64,000 nucleotides of DNA from Raineyella sp. LH-20. Its GTDB lineage: Bacteria; Actinomycetota; Actinomycetes; Propionibacteriales; Propionibacteriaceae. Position 1 is the stretch's first letter; each line of letters begins with the position of its first letter. The position numbers were made by a program, and so were the translations under genes. Positions 25,127-33,773 of this stretch are shown piece by piece. The notes under the pieces are model-generated. The model was given only the letters and a program-made list of their open reading frames with translations, did not search any database and was not told where the DNA came from. Where the stretch lies: the NCBI RefSeq assembly GCF_033110965.1, contig NZ_CP137003.1, positions 1,302,001 to 1,366,000 on the forward strand, written 5' to 3'.

Positions 25127-25864
25127 TCACGCGTGGGTGAGCACCCAGTCGGCGGCCTCCTCCGGCGCCTCCACCTGCTCGATGCCCTCCGGTGCGGCGG
25201 GCCGGCGGACGATCACCACGGCGATGCCGAGGTCGGCGGCGGCCTGCAGCTTGGCCTCGGTCAGGGAACCGCCGGAGTTCTTCGTGGTGAGCACGTCGAT
25301 CCGCCGGTCCCGCATCAGCGCCGTTTCCGACTCCAGGTCGTACGGTCCGCGGTCGACCAGCACCTCCCAGTTGGTCGGCACCCACCAGTCCGCCGGCTCG
25401 ACCAGCCGGACCAGGACGTAGCGGTCGGTCCAGCCGGCGTACGCCCGCAGCGACTTGCGGCCGGTGGTGACGAACACCCGCGTGCCGAGCCGTTCAGCGG
25501 TCGTCACGGCCTCGGCGGTGCTGTCCACCCAGTGCCAGTCGGCCGCCTCGGGGCGGGTCTCCCAGCCGGGCCGTTGCAGCCGCAACAGCGGGATCCCGGT
25601 CTCCTGGTGGGCCGCCGCGGCGTTGGCGCTGATCCGGGCGGCGAACGGGTGGGTCGCGTCGACGACCGCGGTGATGCCATGGTCGCGCTCGTACGCCACC
25701 AGACCCTCGACGCCACCGAAACCGCCGACCCGCACCTCGCCGGCCGGCAGCGCCGGAGTGGTCACCCGTCCCGCGAGGGAGGAGATGACGTCGAGGCCGC
25801 GGTCGACCAGTAGGATCGCCAGGGTGCGCGCCTCCCGGGTGCCGCCGAGGATCAGCACGGTCAT
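25127..25864 (-). CDS. cobK: Precorrin-6A reductase
   Basis: 245 residues. It reduces precorrin-6A with NADPH in cobalamin synthesis. Family features are the N-terminal LILGGTREARTLA, VDATHPFAARISANA in the middle, and VFVTTGRKSL and TTKNSGGSLTEAKLQAAADLG near the end (the latter a CobK hallmark). The ATG overlaps the cobA stop by 4 nt (ATGA). It is the last gene of a five-gene minus-strand cobalamin operon headed by the riboswitch-controlled chelatase gene. Confidence 0.94.
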   Translation of the reverse strand: MTVLILGGTREARTLAILLVDRGLDVISSLAGRVTTPALPAGEVRVGGFGGVEGLVAYERDHGITAVVDATHPFAARISANAAAAHQETGIPLLRLQRPGWETRPEAADWHWVDSTAEAVTTAERLGTRVFVTTGRKSLRAYAGWTDRYVLVRLVEPADWWVPTNWEVLVDRGPYDLESETALMRDRRIDVLTTKNSGGSLTEAKLQAAADLGIAVVIVRRPAAPEGIEQVEAPEEAADWVLTHA

Positions 25865-26898
25865 CTGACCAGGCCCCTCTCGGCCAGTGCGCTCGTCCCC
25901 GGCAGTTCGCCACCGGCGACGGCACCGATCACGGTGACCGCCGGCGAGCCGATCCCGGCGGCCTCGACCGCGTCCGGCAGGGCGGCGAGGGTGGAGCGGA
26001 CGACCCGCTGACCTGCCAGGCCTGCGTCGGCGATGGTGGCCGCCGGGAGGGCGGGGTCCATGCCGTCGGCGAGCAGTCGGGTGCAGATCCGGCGCAAGGT
26101 GTGCACGCCCATCAGGATCACCAGGGTGGTGCCGGAACGGGCCAGCGCCGCCCAGTCGACGCCCGAGCGCGGGTCGCCGGGGGCGACGTGGCCGGACACC
26201 ACGGTGAAGCCCTGGCTCAGTCCGCGGTGGGTGACCGGGATGCCGGCGAGCTCCGGGGCGGCGATCGAGGAGGTCACCCCGGGGATGACGGTCACCGGGA
26301 CACCGGCCTCGGTGAGGGCGACCACCTCCTCGCCGCCACGGCCGAAGACGTACGGGTCGCCGCCTTTGAACCGGACGACGTGCGCGCCGCGGCGGGCACG
26401 GTCGATCAGCAGGGCGTTGATCGTCTCCTGGGAGGTCTGCTCGCCGCGCGGGATCTTCGCCACGTCGATCACCTCGGCGTGGGCGGGGATCTCGGCCAGG
26501 CACTCCTGCGGGGCGAGCCGGTCGGTCACCACGACGTCGGCCTGGCGCAGTGCCTGCAGCCCGGCGACGGTGATCAGCCCGGGATCGCCGGGTCCGCCGC
26601 CGACCAGGGTGACCCGTCCGGTGCCGGGCTCGGGGGCGGGGCGGGGGGCGGCCGGGTCGGCCCGGTCCGGGCGCGGACCGAGAACCAGGTCGTACGTTCC
26701 CCGGTGGTCGGCGGCCGGCGGCTCGGGGGCGTGGGTGACCAGCCCGCGCTGCACCAGGTCCTTCAGGGCGGTGGGGAGTTCTTCGACGGCGAGGGTGACC
26801 CGGGCCCCGCCGCGGAGCAGGGCGGCAATGTGCGCGGGCATGGTGGCGTCCAGACCGGTGATCAGCACCCGGCGGTCGGTGACGTCGATCTCAAACAC
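25861..26898 (-). CDS. cobA: Uroporphyrinogen-III C-methyltransferase with degenerate CysG-like N-terminal region
   Basis: 345 residues. About 100-345 is the SAM-dependent methyltransferase that makes precorrin-2: GGGPGDPGLITVAGLQAL, then GGDPYVFGRGGEE, and PGVTSSIAAPELAGIPVTHRG. About 1-95 resembles the start of the siroheme-synthase NAD domain (VLITGLDATMPAHIAALLRGGARV), but the Gly-rich nucleotide loop is absent and the domain is far too short, so it looks like a relic. The start is GTG 26898, with GGAGG 6 nt upstream, overlapping the previous gene by 8 nt; an ATG at 26919 lacks such a site. The product may feed both siroheme and cobalamin. Confidence 0.92.
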   Translation of the reverse strand: MFEIDVTDRRVLITGLDATMPAHIAALLRGGARVTLAVEELPTALKDLVQRGLVTHAPEPPAADHRGTYDLVLGPRPDRADPAAPRPAPEPGTGRVTLVGGGPGDPGLITVAGLQALRQADVVVTDRLAPQECLAEIPAHAEVIDVAKIPRGEQTSQETINALLIDRARRGAHVVRFKGGDPYVFGRGGEEVVALTEAGVPVTVIPGVTSSIAAPELAGIPVTHRGLSQGFTVVSGHVAPGDPRSGVDWAALARSGTTLVILMGVHTLRRICTRLLADGMDPALPAATIADAGLAGQRVVRSTLAALPDAVEAAGIGSPAVTVIGAVAGGELPGTSALAERGLVR

Positions 26899-29308
26899 GG
26901 GCGGCCTCCACGAGGGCATCGATGACGGCGGGCGGGCGGACGGCGACCCGGACCCAGCCGGGACCGAGACCGGGGAACGTGTCGCCGCGGCGGACCGCGA
27001 ACCCGCGTGCCCGCAGCCGCGCGCGGGTCGTCGGATCGTGGGTGTCGGCCAGCACGAACGGTCCGGAGGCCGGCGTGACGACGTCCCACCCCAGGCCGGT
27101 GAGGGCCTCCACGAGGTGGTCGCGGTCAGCAGTGGTGCCGATCACCGCGAGCTGGGACTCGATCCGGGCTCGGTCGGAGGTGGCGGCGATCATCGCGGCG
27201 AGCGCCGGGGCGGAGACCGACCACGGCGGCTGCTGGGCGGCGAGCCGGGCGATCAGCCGGGGGTCGCCGACGACGTAGCCGGCCCGCAGCCCGGCCAGGC
27301 CCCAGGTCTTGGTGAGGGAACGGACGACCAGCAGGTCGGTCATCTCAGCGTCGATCTGGGTCTCGTGCTCACCGGGAACGGCGTCCATGAACGCCTCGTC
27401 GATCACCACGATCCGCCCCGGTCGGGCCAGGCCGCGCAACGCCTCCCCGTCGTGCAGGACGCTGGTCGGGTTGGTCGGGTTGCCGACCAGCAGCAGGTCC
27501 GTGTCGGGCAGCGCCGCGGTGTCGAGGGTGAACGGCGGGGCCAGGACGTGCCGGTGCGGCGTACGACCGGCGGCGAGCAGGGCCGCCTCCGGCTCGGTGA
27601 ACTGCGGGTGCACGACCACCGGTCGCTCGCCCGGGACGGCCCGGGCGATCAGGGTGAACGCCTCCGCACCGCCCGAGGTCGGCAACACCATGTCCGGGGT
27701 GACCCCGTGGTACGCCGCCAGGGCCTCGCGGGCCGCGGTCGGATCCGGGTAGGCGCCCAGCCCGGTCAGGGTGGCGGTGATCTGTGCCAGCATCCAGTCC
27801 GGCGGGCCGGGGAGACGTACGTTGACCGCCAGGTCGACCAGCCCGTCACCCACCTCGGTGTCGCCGTGGTGCTGCAGGTCGGGTCGAGAGGCGGCATACG
27901 TGTGCGCGGCGTCGCAGAACTCCTGGGCCAGCTCCGGTGCCCCCGCCCAGTGCACGTGCAAGTAGGAGGCGTGAACGGTGGCGGGCATCGTCGGGGCCGC
28001 CGGGTCGGTGGTCGTCCGGTGGAACTCGTGGCCGTGCGTCCCGTCGACGTCGCGGTAGCCGAGCGTCAGCTTCGGGCCCATCGCCGCGGTGGCGTCGACC
28101 GCGCCGACCATCGGGTGGCCGTCGACCTCGCGGCACAGGTAGAGCAGGCCGGCGCACTCCCCGACGGTCGGCGTGCCCGCGGCGATCGCTTCACGGATCG
28201 AGGCGATCATCGACGCATTGCCGGACAGCCCCTCGGCGTGCACCTCGGGGAAACCGCCGCCCAGGTAGAGGCCGGCGGTGTCGGGCGGCAGCGCCACGTC
28301 CTCCAGCGGGTCGAACTCCACCGGCTCGCAGCCGGCCGCCTCCATCAGCTCAGTCGTCTCGGCGTAGCGGAAGGTGAAGGCGCGGCCGCCGGCGACGGCG
28401 ATCCGCGGCCGGGCGGGATGGTCGGTCCCGGCGGTGTCCGGTGCGGCGACGGTGGCGTCGGGGAGAGCGGCGTACGCCTCGGGCGGGTGCACCACGGCAG
28501 CCGGGTCCCAGGGCCGTGCGGACAGTCGCGGGGCGGTCATCGCGATCTTCACCACCCGGGCCAGGTCGACCTCGTCGGAGATCCGCCGGGCGAGGGCGTC
28601 GAGGGCCTCCAGCGCTTCGTCCCGCTCGGCGGCGGGCACCAGGCCGAGGTGTCGCGACGGGACGTGGATCGCCTCGTCGCGCGGCAGCACCCCGAGCACC
28701 GGAATGCCCAGCCGGCGCAGCGCGCGGCGCACCTCGTCGGCGTGGCGGGGCGAGCCGGCCTTGTTGAGGATGATGCCCTCGACCTTCACGCCCTCCTCGA
28801 ACGCCGCCAGGCCGCCGACCGTCGCGGCGATCGTCCGGGAGGCGTGGGAGATGTCGACGGTGAGGATGACCGGGGACTCGGTGAGCTCCACGACATGGGC
28901 GGTGGAGGCGAAGCCCTCGGTCTCCGCTTTGCCGTCGAACAGCCCCATCACGCCCTCGATGATGGCGATCCGGGCCGGTGTCGGGTGCTGGGCGGTGGTG
29001 TGCAGTGCGCCGTGCAGCAGCAGCGGGGCGATCCGCTCCTCACCCTGCAGCCACGGGTCGAGGTTGCGGCCGGGACGGCCGGTGGCGAGCTGGTGGTAGC
29101 CGGGGTCGATGTAGTCCGGGCCGACCTTGAAGCCGGCCACGTCGAGGCCGTACGGCTCGCGCGACAGCGCCGCCATCAGACCCGTCGCCACGGTCGTCTT
29201 GCCCTGACCGGAGGCGGGCGCGCCGATCACCACCCGGGCCAGCGCGGTGGTCGGGCGCTCGGCGGTGGGGGTGTCGGTGGTTCCGGGGGTGCTGGGGTCG
29301 ATCACCAT
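26891..29308 (-). CDS. cobB: Fused cobyrinate a,c-diamide synthase (CobB) and threonine-phosphate decarboxylase-like (CobC) protein
   Basis: 805 residues in one frame. About 1-445 is CobB/CbiA: an ATP-binding region GAPASGQGKTTVATGL, FKVGPDYIDPGYH, and a glutamine amidotransferase domain with nucleophile Cys in VGECAGLLYLCRE and a later HEFHRT. It amidates side chains a and c of the corrin ring. About 460-805 is a PLP aminotransferase-fold domain of the HisC/CobD type, with LPTSGGAEAF, VGNPTNPTSV, VIDEAFMD and the PLP Lys in VRSLTKTWGLAGLRAGY; it probably makes aminopropanol phosphate from threonine phosphate. ATG 29308 overlaps cobO by 7 nt. No internal stop or start with an SD was seen at the junction. 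Confidence 0.92.
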   Translation of the reverse strand: MVIDPSTPGTTDTPTAERPTTALARVVIGAPASGQGKTTVATGLMAALSREPYGLDVAGFKVGPDYIDPGYHQLATGRPGRNLDPWLQGEERIAPLLLHGALHTTAQHPTPARIAIIEGVMGLFDGKAETEGFASTAHVVELTESPVILTVDISHASRTIAATVGGLAAFEEGVKVEGIILNKAGSPRHADEVRRALRRLGIPVLGVLPRDEAIHVPSRHLGLVPAAERDEALEALDALARRISDEVDLARVVKIAMTAPRLSARPWDPAAVVHPPEAYAALPDATVAAPDTAGTDHPARPRIAVAGGRAFTFRYAETTELMEAAGCEPVEFDPLEDVALPPDTAGLYLGGGFPEVHAEGLSGNASMIASIREAIAAGTPTVGECAGLLYLCREVDGHPMVGAVDATAAMGPKLTLGYRDVDGTHGHEFHRTTTDPAAPTMPATVHASYLHVHWAGAPELAQEFCDAAHTYAASRPDLQHHGDTEVGDGLVDLAVNVRLPGPPDWMLAQITATLTGLGAYPDPTAAREALAAYHGVTPDMVLPTSGGAEAFTLIARAVPGERPVVVHPQFTEPEAALLAAGRTPHRHVLAPPFTLDTAALPDTDLLLVGNPTNPTSVLHDGEALRGLARPGRIVVIDEAFMDAVPGEHETQIDAEMTDLLVVRSLTKTWGLAGLRAGYVVGDPRLIARLAAQQPPWSVSAPALAAMIAATSDRARIESQLAVIGTTADRDHLVEALTGLGWDVVTPASGPFVLADTHDPTTRARLRARGFAVRRGDTFPGLGPGWVRVAVRPPAVIDALVEAARV

Positions 29309-29913
29309 TCGATGCCCTTCTGGCCCTTCTGGCCGGTGTCGAAGGGGTGTTTGACCTTGGTCATCTCGGTCACCAGGTCGGCGACCTCGAGCACCTCCGG
29401 GGCGCAGTCGCGGCCGGTGATCACCACGTGCTGGGTGCCGGGGCGGGCCCGCAGCGTCTCCGCGACGTCGACCGGGTCGATCCACCCCCAGGTCATCGGA
29501 TAGGTGAACTCGTCGAGCACGTAGAGCGTGTGGCGCTCGTCGGCGAGGCGGCGCTTGATCTCCGCCCAGCCCTCCTGAGCGGCCAGCGCATGATCCTCCG
29601 CGGAGCCCTCCTTGCGCGACCAGGACCAGCCCGAGCCCATCTTGTGCCACTCGATCGGGCCGCCCTGGCCGGTGGTCTCGTGCACGGTGGCCAAGGCTTC
29701 GAGGGCGGTCTGCTCGCCGATCCGCCATTTCGCGGACTTCACGAACTGGAAGACACCGATGTCCCACCCCTGGTTCCAGCCGCGCAGGGCCAGCCCGAAC
29801 GCGGCGGTGGACTTGCCCTTGCCGGGGCCGGTGTGCACGACCACCAGCGGCCGGTTGCGGCGCTGCTTGGTGGTCAGCCCGTCCTCGGGCACGGTCAGTG
29901 GCTTGCCCTGCAT
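29302..29913 (-). CDS. cobO: Cob(I)yrinic acid a,c-diamide adenosyltransferase
   Basis: 203 residues. A P-loop enzyme that attaches the 5'-deoxyadenosyl ligand to reduced corrinoid. Walker A is HTGPGKGKSTAAFGLALR; other family sequences are GVFQFVKSAKWRIGE, LYVLDEFTYPMTWGW and ITGRDCAPEVLEVADLVTEM, ending in KHPFDTGQKGQKGIEW. It belongs to the CobO/BtuR/CobA type, not the PduO type. It sits 1 nt after the chelatase stop and overlaps the fused cobBC gene. Confidence 0.96.
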   Translation of the reverse strand: MQGKPLTVPEDGLTTKQRRNRPLVVVHTGPGKGKSTAAFGLALRGWNQGWDIGVFQFVKSAKWRIGEQTALEALATVHETTGQGGPIEWHKMGSGWSWSRKEGSAEDHALAAQEGWAEIKRRLADERHTLYVLDEFTYPMTWGWIDPVDVAETLRARPGTQHVVITGRDCAPEVLEVADLVTEMTKVKHPFDTGQKGQKGIEW

Positions 29914-29914
29914 G

Positions 29915-32026
29915 TCAGGCTGCCTTTCGTCGGGGGTCTGGGAGGCGGTCCTGGACGGTGGTCACGATGGTACGACCGGCCGCCGACACCTGATCACGGC
30001 CGATCTCGCCGAGCTCCACCAGGTCGGCGCCCATCGCGGCGGCAAGTCGGCCGGCCAGGCCCAGCCGGAACCGTCCGGTCTCGCAGTCGATCACCACGGC
30101 GTCGTACCCGGACAGGAACTCGGCGACCCGGCGGGCGCGGGGCAGGGCGTCCGGACCGGAAGTGGCCCGCCCGTCGGTGAGGACGACCAGCAGCGGCCGA
30201 CGGCGCGGGTCGCGGATCCGTTCGCGCCGCAACACCTCGGCGGCGGTCGCCAGACCTTCGGCCAGCGGCGTACGCCCCCCGGCGGGCAGCTCGTCGAGAC
30301 GGCGCGCAGCCGCGTCGACCGAGGAGGTCGGCGGCAGGACCAGCGTCGCCTCGGCGCCGCGGAAGGTGACCAGGCCGACCTTGTCGCGGCGCTGGTAGGC
30401 GTCGAGCAGCAGGCTGAGGACAGCCGTCTTGACCGCCTCCATCCGCCGCCGGGCCGCCATCGAGCCGGACGCGTCGACGACCAGCAGGACCAGGTTGGAC
30501 TCGCGGCCCTCGGCGACGGTGCGGCGCAGGTCGCTCGGGGCCAGACGAAGGGCGCCGGTGGAGCGGCCGCGGGTCGCCTGGTGCGGCGCGGCGGCGCGGA
30601 TCGTGGCGGGCAGGTGGAGCGTACGTCCCTCGTCGCCGGCGCCGACCGCCCGCCCCTGGGCGGTCCGTGCCCGGGAACGGCGGCCGGCCTCGCCCGCGCC
30701 GATGCCCCGGGCCTCCAACCGACGGGTGCGGTAGGGGCGGCCGGCGGTCGCGAACAGCATTGTCGGGGCGGGGTCGGAGGGCCGGCCGGGGTCGTCCTCG
30801 GTCGAGTGAGCGGTGGGGTCGGTGGCGGGGTCGGCATCCGCAGGGCCTGAGCCGGTGCCGTCGGTGCCGGTGTCCCGGCGCGCGGCCGGGGGCGTCGGAC
30901 TGTCCGGCGCCGGATCGGCGGATGACGTGTCGGAGCCGGCCGACCCGGTCTCGTCGGGCAGGGTGTCGTCGGGCTGCGGAGCCGGATCGTCGGGACGGTC
31001 GTCCGGGTCGGGATCGTCGTCCAGGTCGTCGAGCAGACGGTCCAGCAGGTCCTCGTCCAGGCCCGGGGCATCGAACGGGTTGCGCCGGCGGCGGTGCGGC
31101 AGCGCCAGCCGGGCGGCGGCCCGCAGGTCCTCCTTGGTGACCCGGTCGCGCCCGTTCCAGGCGGCGTGGGCCGCCGCGGTGCGGGCCGTGACGATGTCGG
31201 CGCGCATCCCGTCGACCTCGAAGGCGGCGCAGATCTCGGCGATCTTCAGCAGCGCCCGATCACCGAGGGTGACGTGGTCGAGCAGTTCCCGGGCGGCGGT
31301 CAGTCGGGCCCGGGTGGCCTGCTGTTCGGTGTCGTACGCCGCCGCAAAGGCCTCGGGATCGGCGTCGTACGCCAGCCGTCGGCGGACCACCTCGGCGCGC
31401 AACTGCGGGTCACGCGGCGCGGCGACCTCGACGGTCAGCCCGAAGCGGTCCAGCAGCTGCGGGCGCAGCTCGCCCTCCTCGGGGTTCATCGTGCCGACCA
31501 GGACGATCCGGGCGGCATGCGAGATCGACACGCCGTCGCGTTCGACGGTGTTGCGGCCCATCGCCGCCGCGTCGAGGAGCAGGTCGACCAGGTGATCGTG
31601 CAGCAGATTGACCTCGTCGACGTAGAGCAGGCCGCGGTTGGCCTCGGCGAGCAGCCCCGGTTCGTAGCGGACCCGGCCGGCGCCGAGCGCCTGTTCGAGG
31701 TCGAGGGAGCCGATCACGCGGTCCTCGGTGGCCCCCACGGGGAGCTCGACGAGCCGGGCGGGGCGGGTGCCGGTCGGCTCGTCGGCGTCGTGCGGGCCGT
31801 CCGGGCAGCGGGGGTCGGGGGCGACCGGGTCGCAGCCGAAGCGGCAGCCGTCGATGATCCGCTGGGCGGGCAGCAGCTCGGCCAGTGCGCGGACGGTGGT
31901 CGACTTGGCGGTGCCCTTCTCGCCGCGGACCAGGACGCCGCCGATCGCCGGCGACACCGTGGTCAGCACCAGCGCCAGGCGCATGTCGTCGGAGCCGACG
32001 ACGGCCGAGAACGGGAACGTACGCAT
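29915..32026 (-). CDS. Magnesium-chelatase-like (ChlI-ChlD fused) subunit, putative cobaltochelatase partner
   Basis: 703 residues from ATG 32026 (GGGAGG 5 nt upstream). The N-terminal AAA+ module (about 1-330) has Walker A VRGEKGTAKSTTV, Walker B LLYVDEVNLLHD and IVLVGTMNPEEG. An acidic, Pro/Asp-rich linker (about 345-480) follows. A C-terminal von Willebrand A domain has the MIDAS motif VVDASGSMAARR. Such fused I/D proteins work with CobN to insert cobalt into hydrogenobyrinate diamide in actinobacteria; no cobN lies in this window. It is the first gene of the operon, directly under a cobalamin riboswitch. Confidence 0.9.
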   Translation of the reverse strand: MRTFPFSAVVGSDDMRLALVLTTVSPAIGGVLVRGEKGTAKSTTVRALAELLPAQRIIDGCRFGCDPVAPDPRCPDGPHDADEPTGTRPARLVELPVGATEDRVIGSLDLEQALGAGRVRYEPGLLAEANRGLLYVDEVNLLHDHLVDLLLDAAAMGRNTVERDGVSISHAARIVLVGTMNPEEGELRPQLLDRFGLTVEVAAPRDPQLRAEVVRRRLAYDADPEAFAAAYDTEQQATRARLTAARELLDHVTLGDRALLKIAEICAAFEVDGMRADIVTARTAAAHAAWNGRDRVTKEDLRAAARLALPHRRRRNPFDAPGLDEDLLDRLLDDLDDDPDPDDRPDDPAPQPDDTLPDETGSAGSDTSSADPAPDSPTPPAARRDTGTDGTGSGPADADPATDPTAHSTEDDPGRPSDPAPTMLFATAGRPYRTRRLEARGIGAGEAGRRSRARTAQGRAVGAGDEGRTLHLPATIRAAAPHQATRGRSTGALRLAPSDLRRTVAEGRESNLVLLVVDASGSMAARRRMEAVKTAVLSLLLDAYQRRDKVGLVTFRGAEATLVLPPTSSVDAAARRLDELPAGGRTPLAEGLATAAEVLRRERIRDPRRRPLLVVLTDGRATSGPDALPRARRVAEFLSGYDAVVIDCETGRFRLGLAGRLAAAMGADLVELGEIGRDQVSAAGRTIVTTVQDRLPDPRRKAA

Positions 32027-32096
32027 GCAGCCTCCCTGCGGGTGCCTCGCCCGCGTGGTCGTGGGACGGGCGTACGCGGAGGCGCACGTCCCGGCG

Positions 32097-32199
32097 CCCG
32101 GCGATGCCCTGACTCGGCCTGTCGACACGACGGGTCTCACAGTGGCGGGACCGTTCCGGATTCTCACCGGATTCCACGCCGGGTGCAGGCCCGATCCTA
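32097..32199 (-). promoter_or_regulatory. Cobalamin riboswitch with promoter, upstream of chelatase-cobO-cobBC-cobA-cobK
   Basis: On the minus strand, TAGGAT (32199-32194) is a plausible -10. An aptamer starting a few nt later has a closing stem CCCGGCG (32183-32177) / CGCCGGG (32103-32097). Inside are GGTGAGAATCCGG, the highly conserved GCCACTGTGA, and a B12-box-like GAGTCAGGGCATCGCC. It lies 70 nt before the ATG. Adenosylcobalamin binding should shut off expression. Between aptamer and start, GGGACG/CGTCCC arms could form an expression-platform hairpin. Confidence 0.92.
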
Positions 32200-32359
32200 G
32201 CGGCCGTCGGGAGGGCTGCGCCGCCGGCGATGGCCGGGGCTGCGAGAATCGGTGAGGTGTTCGAAAAGTGTCAGTGGGTGGCCCTAGCGTGATGGATGTC
32301 CGGAAGGGCGACTCGGAGTGGGTCGTCGGTCGGTCCGGGCGAGGCGTGAGGGGGAAACG

Positions 32360-33763
32360 ATGACGACGATGTCGGTGGCTCCGCCGGCGTGGGCGAAGGT
32401 GCCCGCGTGGGTGGTGGCGGAGCGGTCAGGTGATGATCCGCCCTGGCCGGACGACCTGTTCGGCGACCCGCCGGGGCCGCTGCGGGCGACCGAGGTGGAT
32501 CTGCCCGACCTGCGGCAATGGGCCCGGTGGCTGGGGGATCCGGAGGCGTTCGGGGCGACGGACGGCACGGCCGAGGATGTCTCGACGCGCTGCATCGAGG
32601 TGATCACGGCGCTGGAGCGGCTCAAGTGTGCCGCGGCGGCCGCCCAGGCACGGGTGACCGAACGGTTCGACCGGACACAGCGCCGGCTGCAGCAGGAGGC
32701 CGGGGTGCCGGCGGATCGGCTCGGCGAGGGGGTGGCCGCCCAGGTGGCCCTCGCCCGTCATGAATCGCCGGCCAAGGGTGGTCGGTTCCTCGGGGCGTCC
32801 CAGGCGTGGGTGCGGGAGATGCCGCACACGCTCGAGGCATTGGCCGATGGACGGCTCAGCGAATGGCGGGCGACCCTCGCGGTCCGGGAGAGTGCGTGTC
32901 TGTCGGTCGAGGACCGAGGTGCGGTGGACGAGGAGTTCGGCCGGATCCTGGCCTCCCGCCCGTCGATGGGCGACCGGGCGGTCGCCGATGCGGTGCGGCG
33001 ACTGGCGTACGAGCGGGATGCCGAGGCGTACGTCCGACGGCTCGACGGTGCCGTGAAGGGCCGTCGGGTGACCTGCCGTCCTGCCCCCGACGGGATGACG
33101 TACGTGACAGCGCTGCTGCCGCTGCAGCAAGGGGTCGCGGTGTTCGCTGCGCTGGCCCAGGTGGCTGACGCCGCTCGTGCCGACGGTGACGCTCGCAGCC
33201 GCGGACAGCTGATGGCCGACACCCTGGTGGAGCGGGTCACCGGACACCCCGCGGAGCGGCCGTGCGACGTCCACCTCGACGTGCTGATCACCGATCGATC
33301 GCTGTTCGCGGAAGATGACGGGGCCGCGGAGGTCGATGGTGTCGGACCGGCGCCCGCCGGCTGGGTTCGCCGGATGCTGGGATCCATCGAGGACCCGGAG
33401 ACACGGGTGCAGGTCCGCCGGTTGTTCCGGGAGCCGGACGGGTTGATGGCGACGAAGAGCGCCGGTCGATTCTTCACCCGCGGGATGCAACACCTGATCC
33501 GGGCCCGCGACCAGCACTGCCGGACACCCTGGTGCGATGCCCCGATCCGGCACGCCGACCATGTGGTCGGCCACGCAGAGGGCGGCCCGACCGACCTGGA
33601 CAATGCGCAGGGTCTGTGCGAGCGGTGCAATCACACGAAGCAGATCGACGGCTGGTCGGCGAACGTCGAGCCCGGGCCCGGCCAGGTGATCCGGCTGGTG
33701 ACGCCGACCGGCCACACGTACGCTTCCCGCCCGCCGCGTGGCCCGGGGGAGGTGCGCGATTAG
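32360..33763 (+). CDS. DUF222 / HNH endonuclease family protein (13E12-repeat type)
   Basis: 467 residues. An N-terminal helical DUF222 region (about 60-330) is followed by a C-terminal HNH nuclease domain around RDQHCRTPWCDAPIRHADHV, GGPTDLDNAQGLCERCN and HTKQ, which gives two Cys pairs for zinc and the catalytic His. The family is abundant and often multicopy in actinobacteria (M. tuberculosis 13E12 repeats); its role is unknown and some members may be mobile. No terminal repeats are visible here. ATG 32360 has GAGGGGG upstream. Its 3' end overlaps the -10 element of cobL. Confidence 0.88.
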   Translation: MTTMSVAPPAWAKVPAWVVAERSGDDPPWPDDLFGDPPGPLRATEVDLPDLRQWARWLGDPEAFGATDGTAEDVSTRCIEVITALERLKCAAAAAQARVTERFDRTQRRLQQEAGVPADRLGEGVAAQVALARHESPAKGGRFLGASQAWVREMPHTLEALADGRLSEWRATLAVRESACLSVEDRGAVDEEFGRILASRPSMGDRAVADAVRRLAYERDAEAYVRRLDGAVKGRRVTCRPAPDGMTYVTALLPLQQGVAVFAALAQVADAARADGDARSRGQLMADTLVERVTGHPAERPCDVHLDVLITDRSLFAEDDGAAEVDGVGPAPAGWVRRMLGSIEDPETRVQVRRLFREPDGLMATKSAGRFFTRGMQHLIRARDQHCRTPWCDAPIRHADHVVGHAEGGPTDLDNAQGLCERCNHTKQIDGWSANVEPGPGQVIRLVTPTGHTYASRPPRGPGEVRD

Positions 33764-33766
33764 GGT
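33761..33766 (+). promoter_or_regulatory. -10-like element of a leaderless promoter (cobL-cobM)
   Basis: TAGGGT includes the TAG stop codon of the DUF222 gene and lies 7 nt before the GTG of cobL. No SD is present, suggesting that cobLM is transcribed independently as a leaderless mRNA. Confidence 0.55.
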
Positions 33767-33773
33767 GTAGCCC

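Noticed and set aside
26899-26919. ATG at 26919 as the cobA start
   Set aside because: GTG 26898 has GGAGG at optimal spacing; the ATG has none and adds only seven atypical residues (MPSWRPP).
32360-33763. DUF222/HNH gene as an active mobile element or homing endonuclease
   Set aside because: No terminal repeats, target duplication, intron or intein context is visible; only the family membership is supported.
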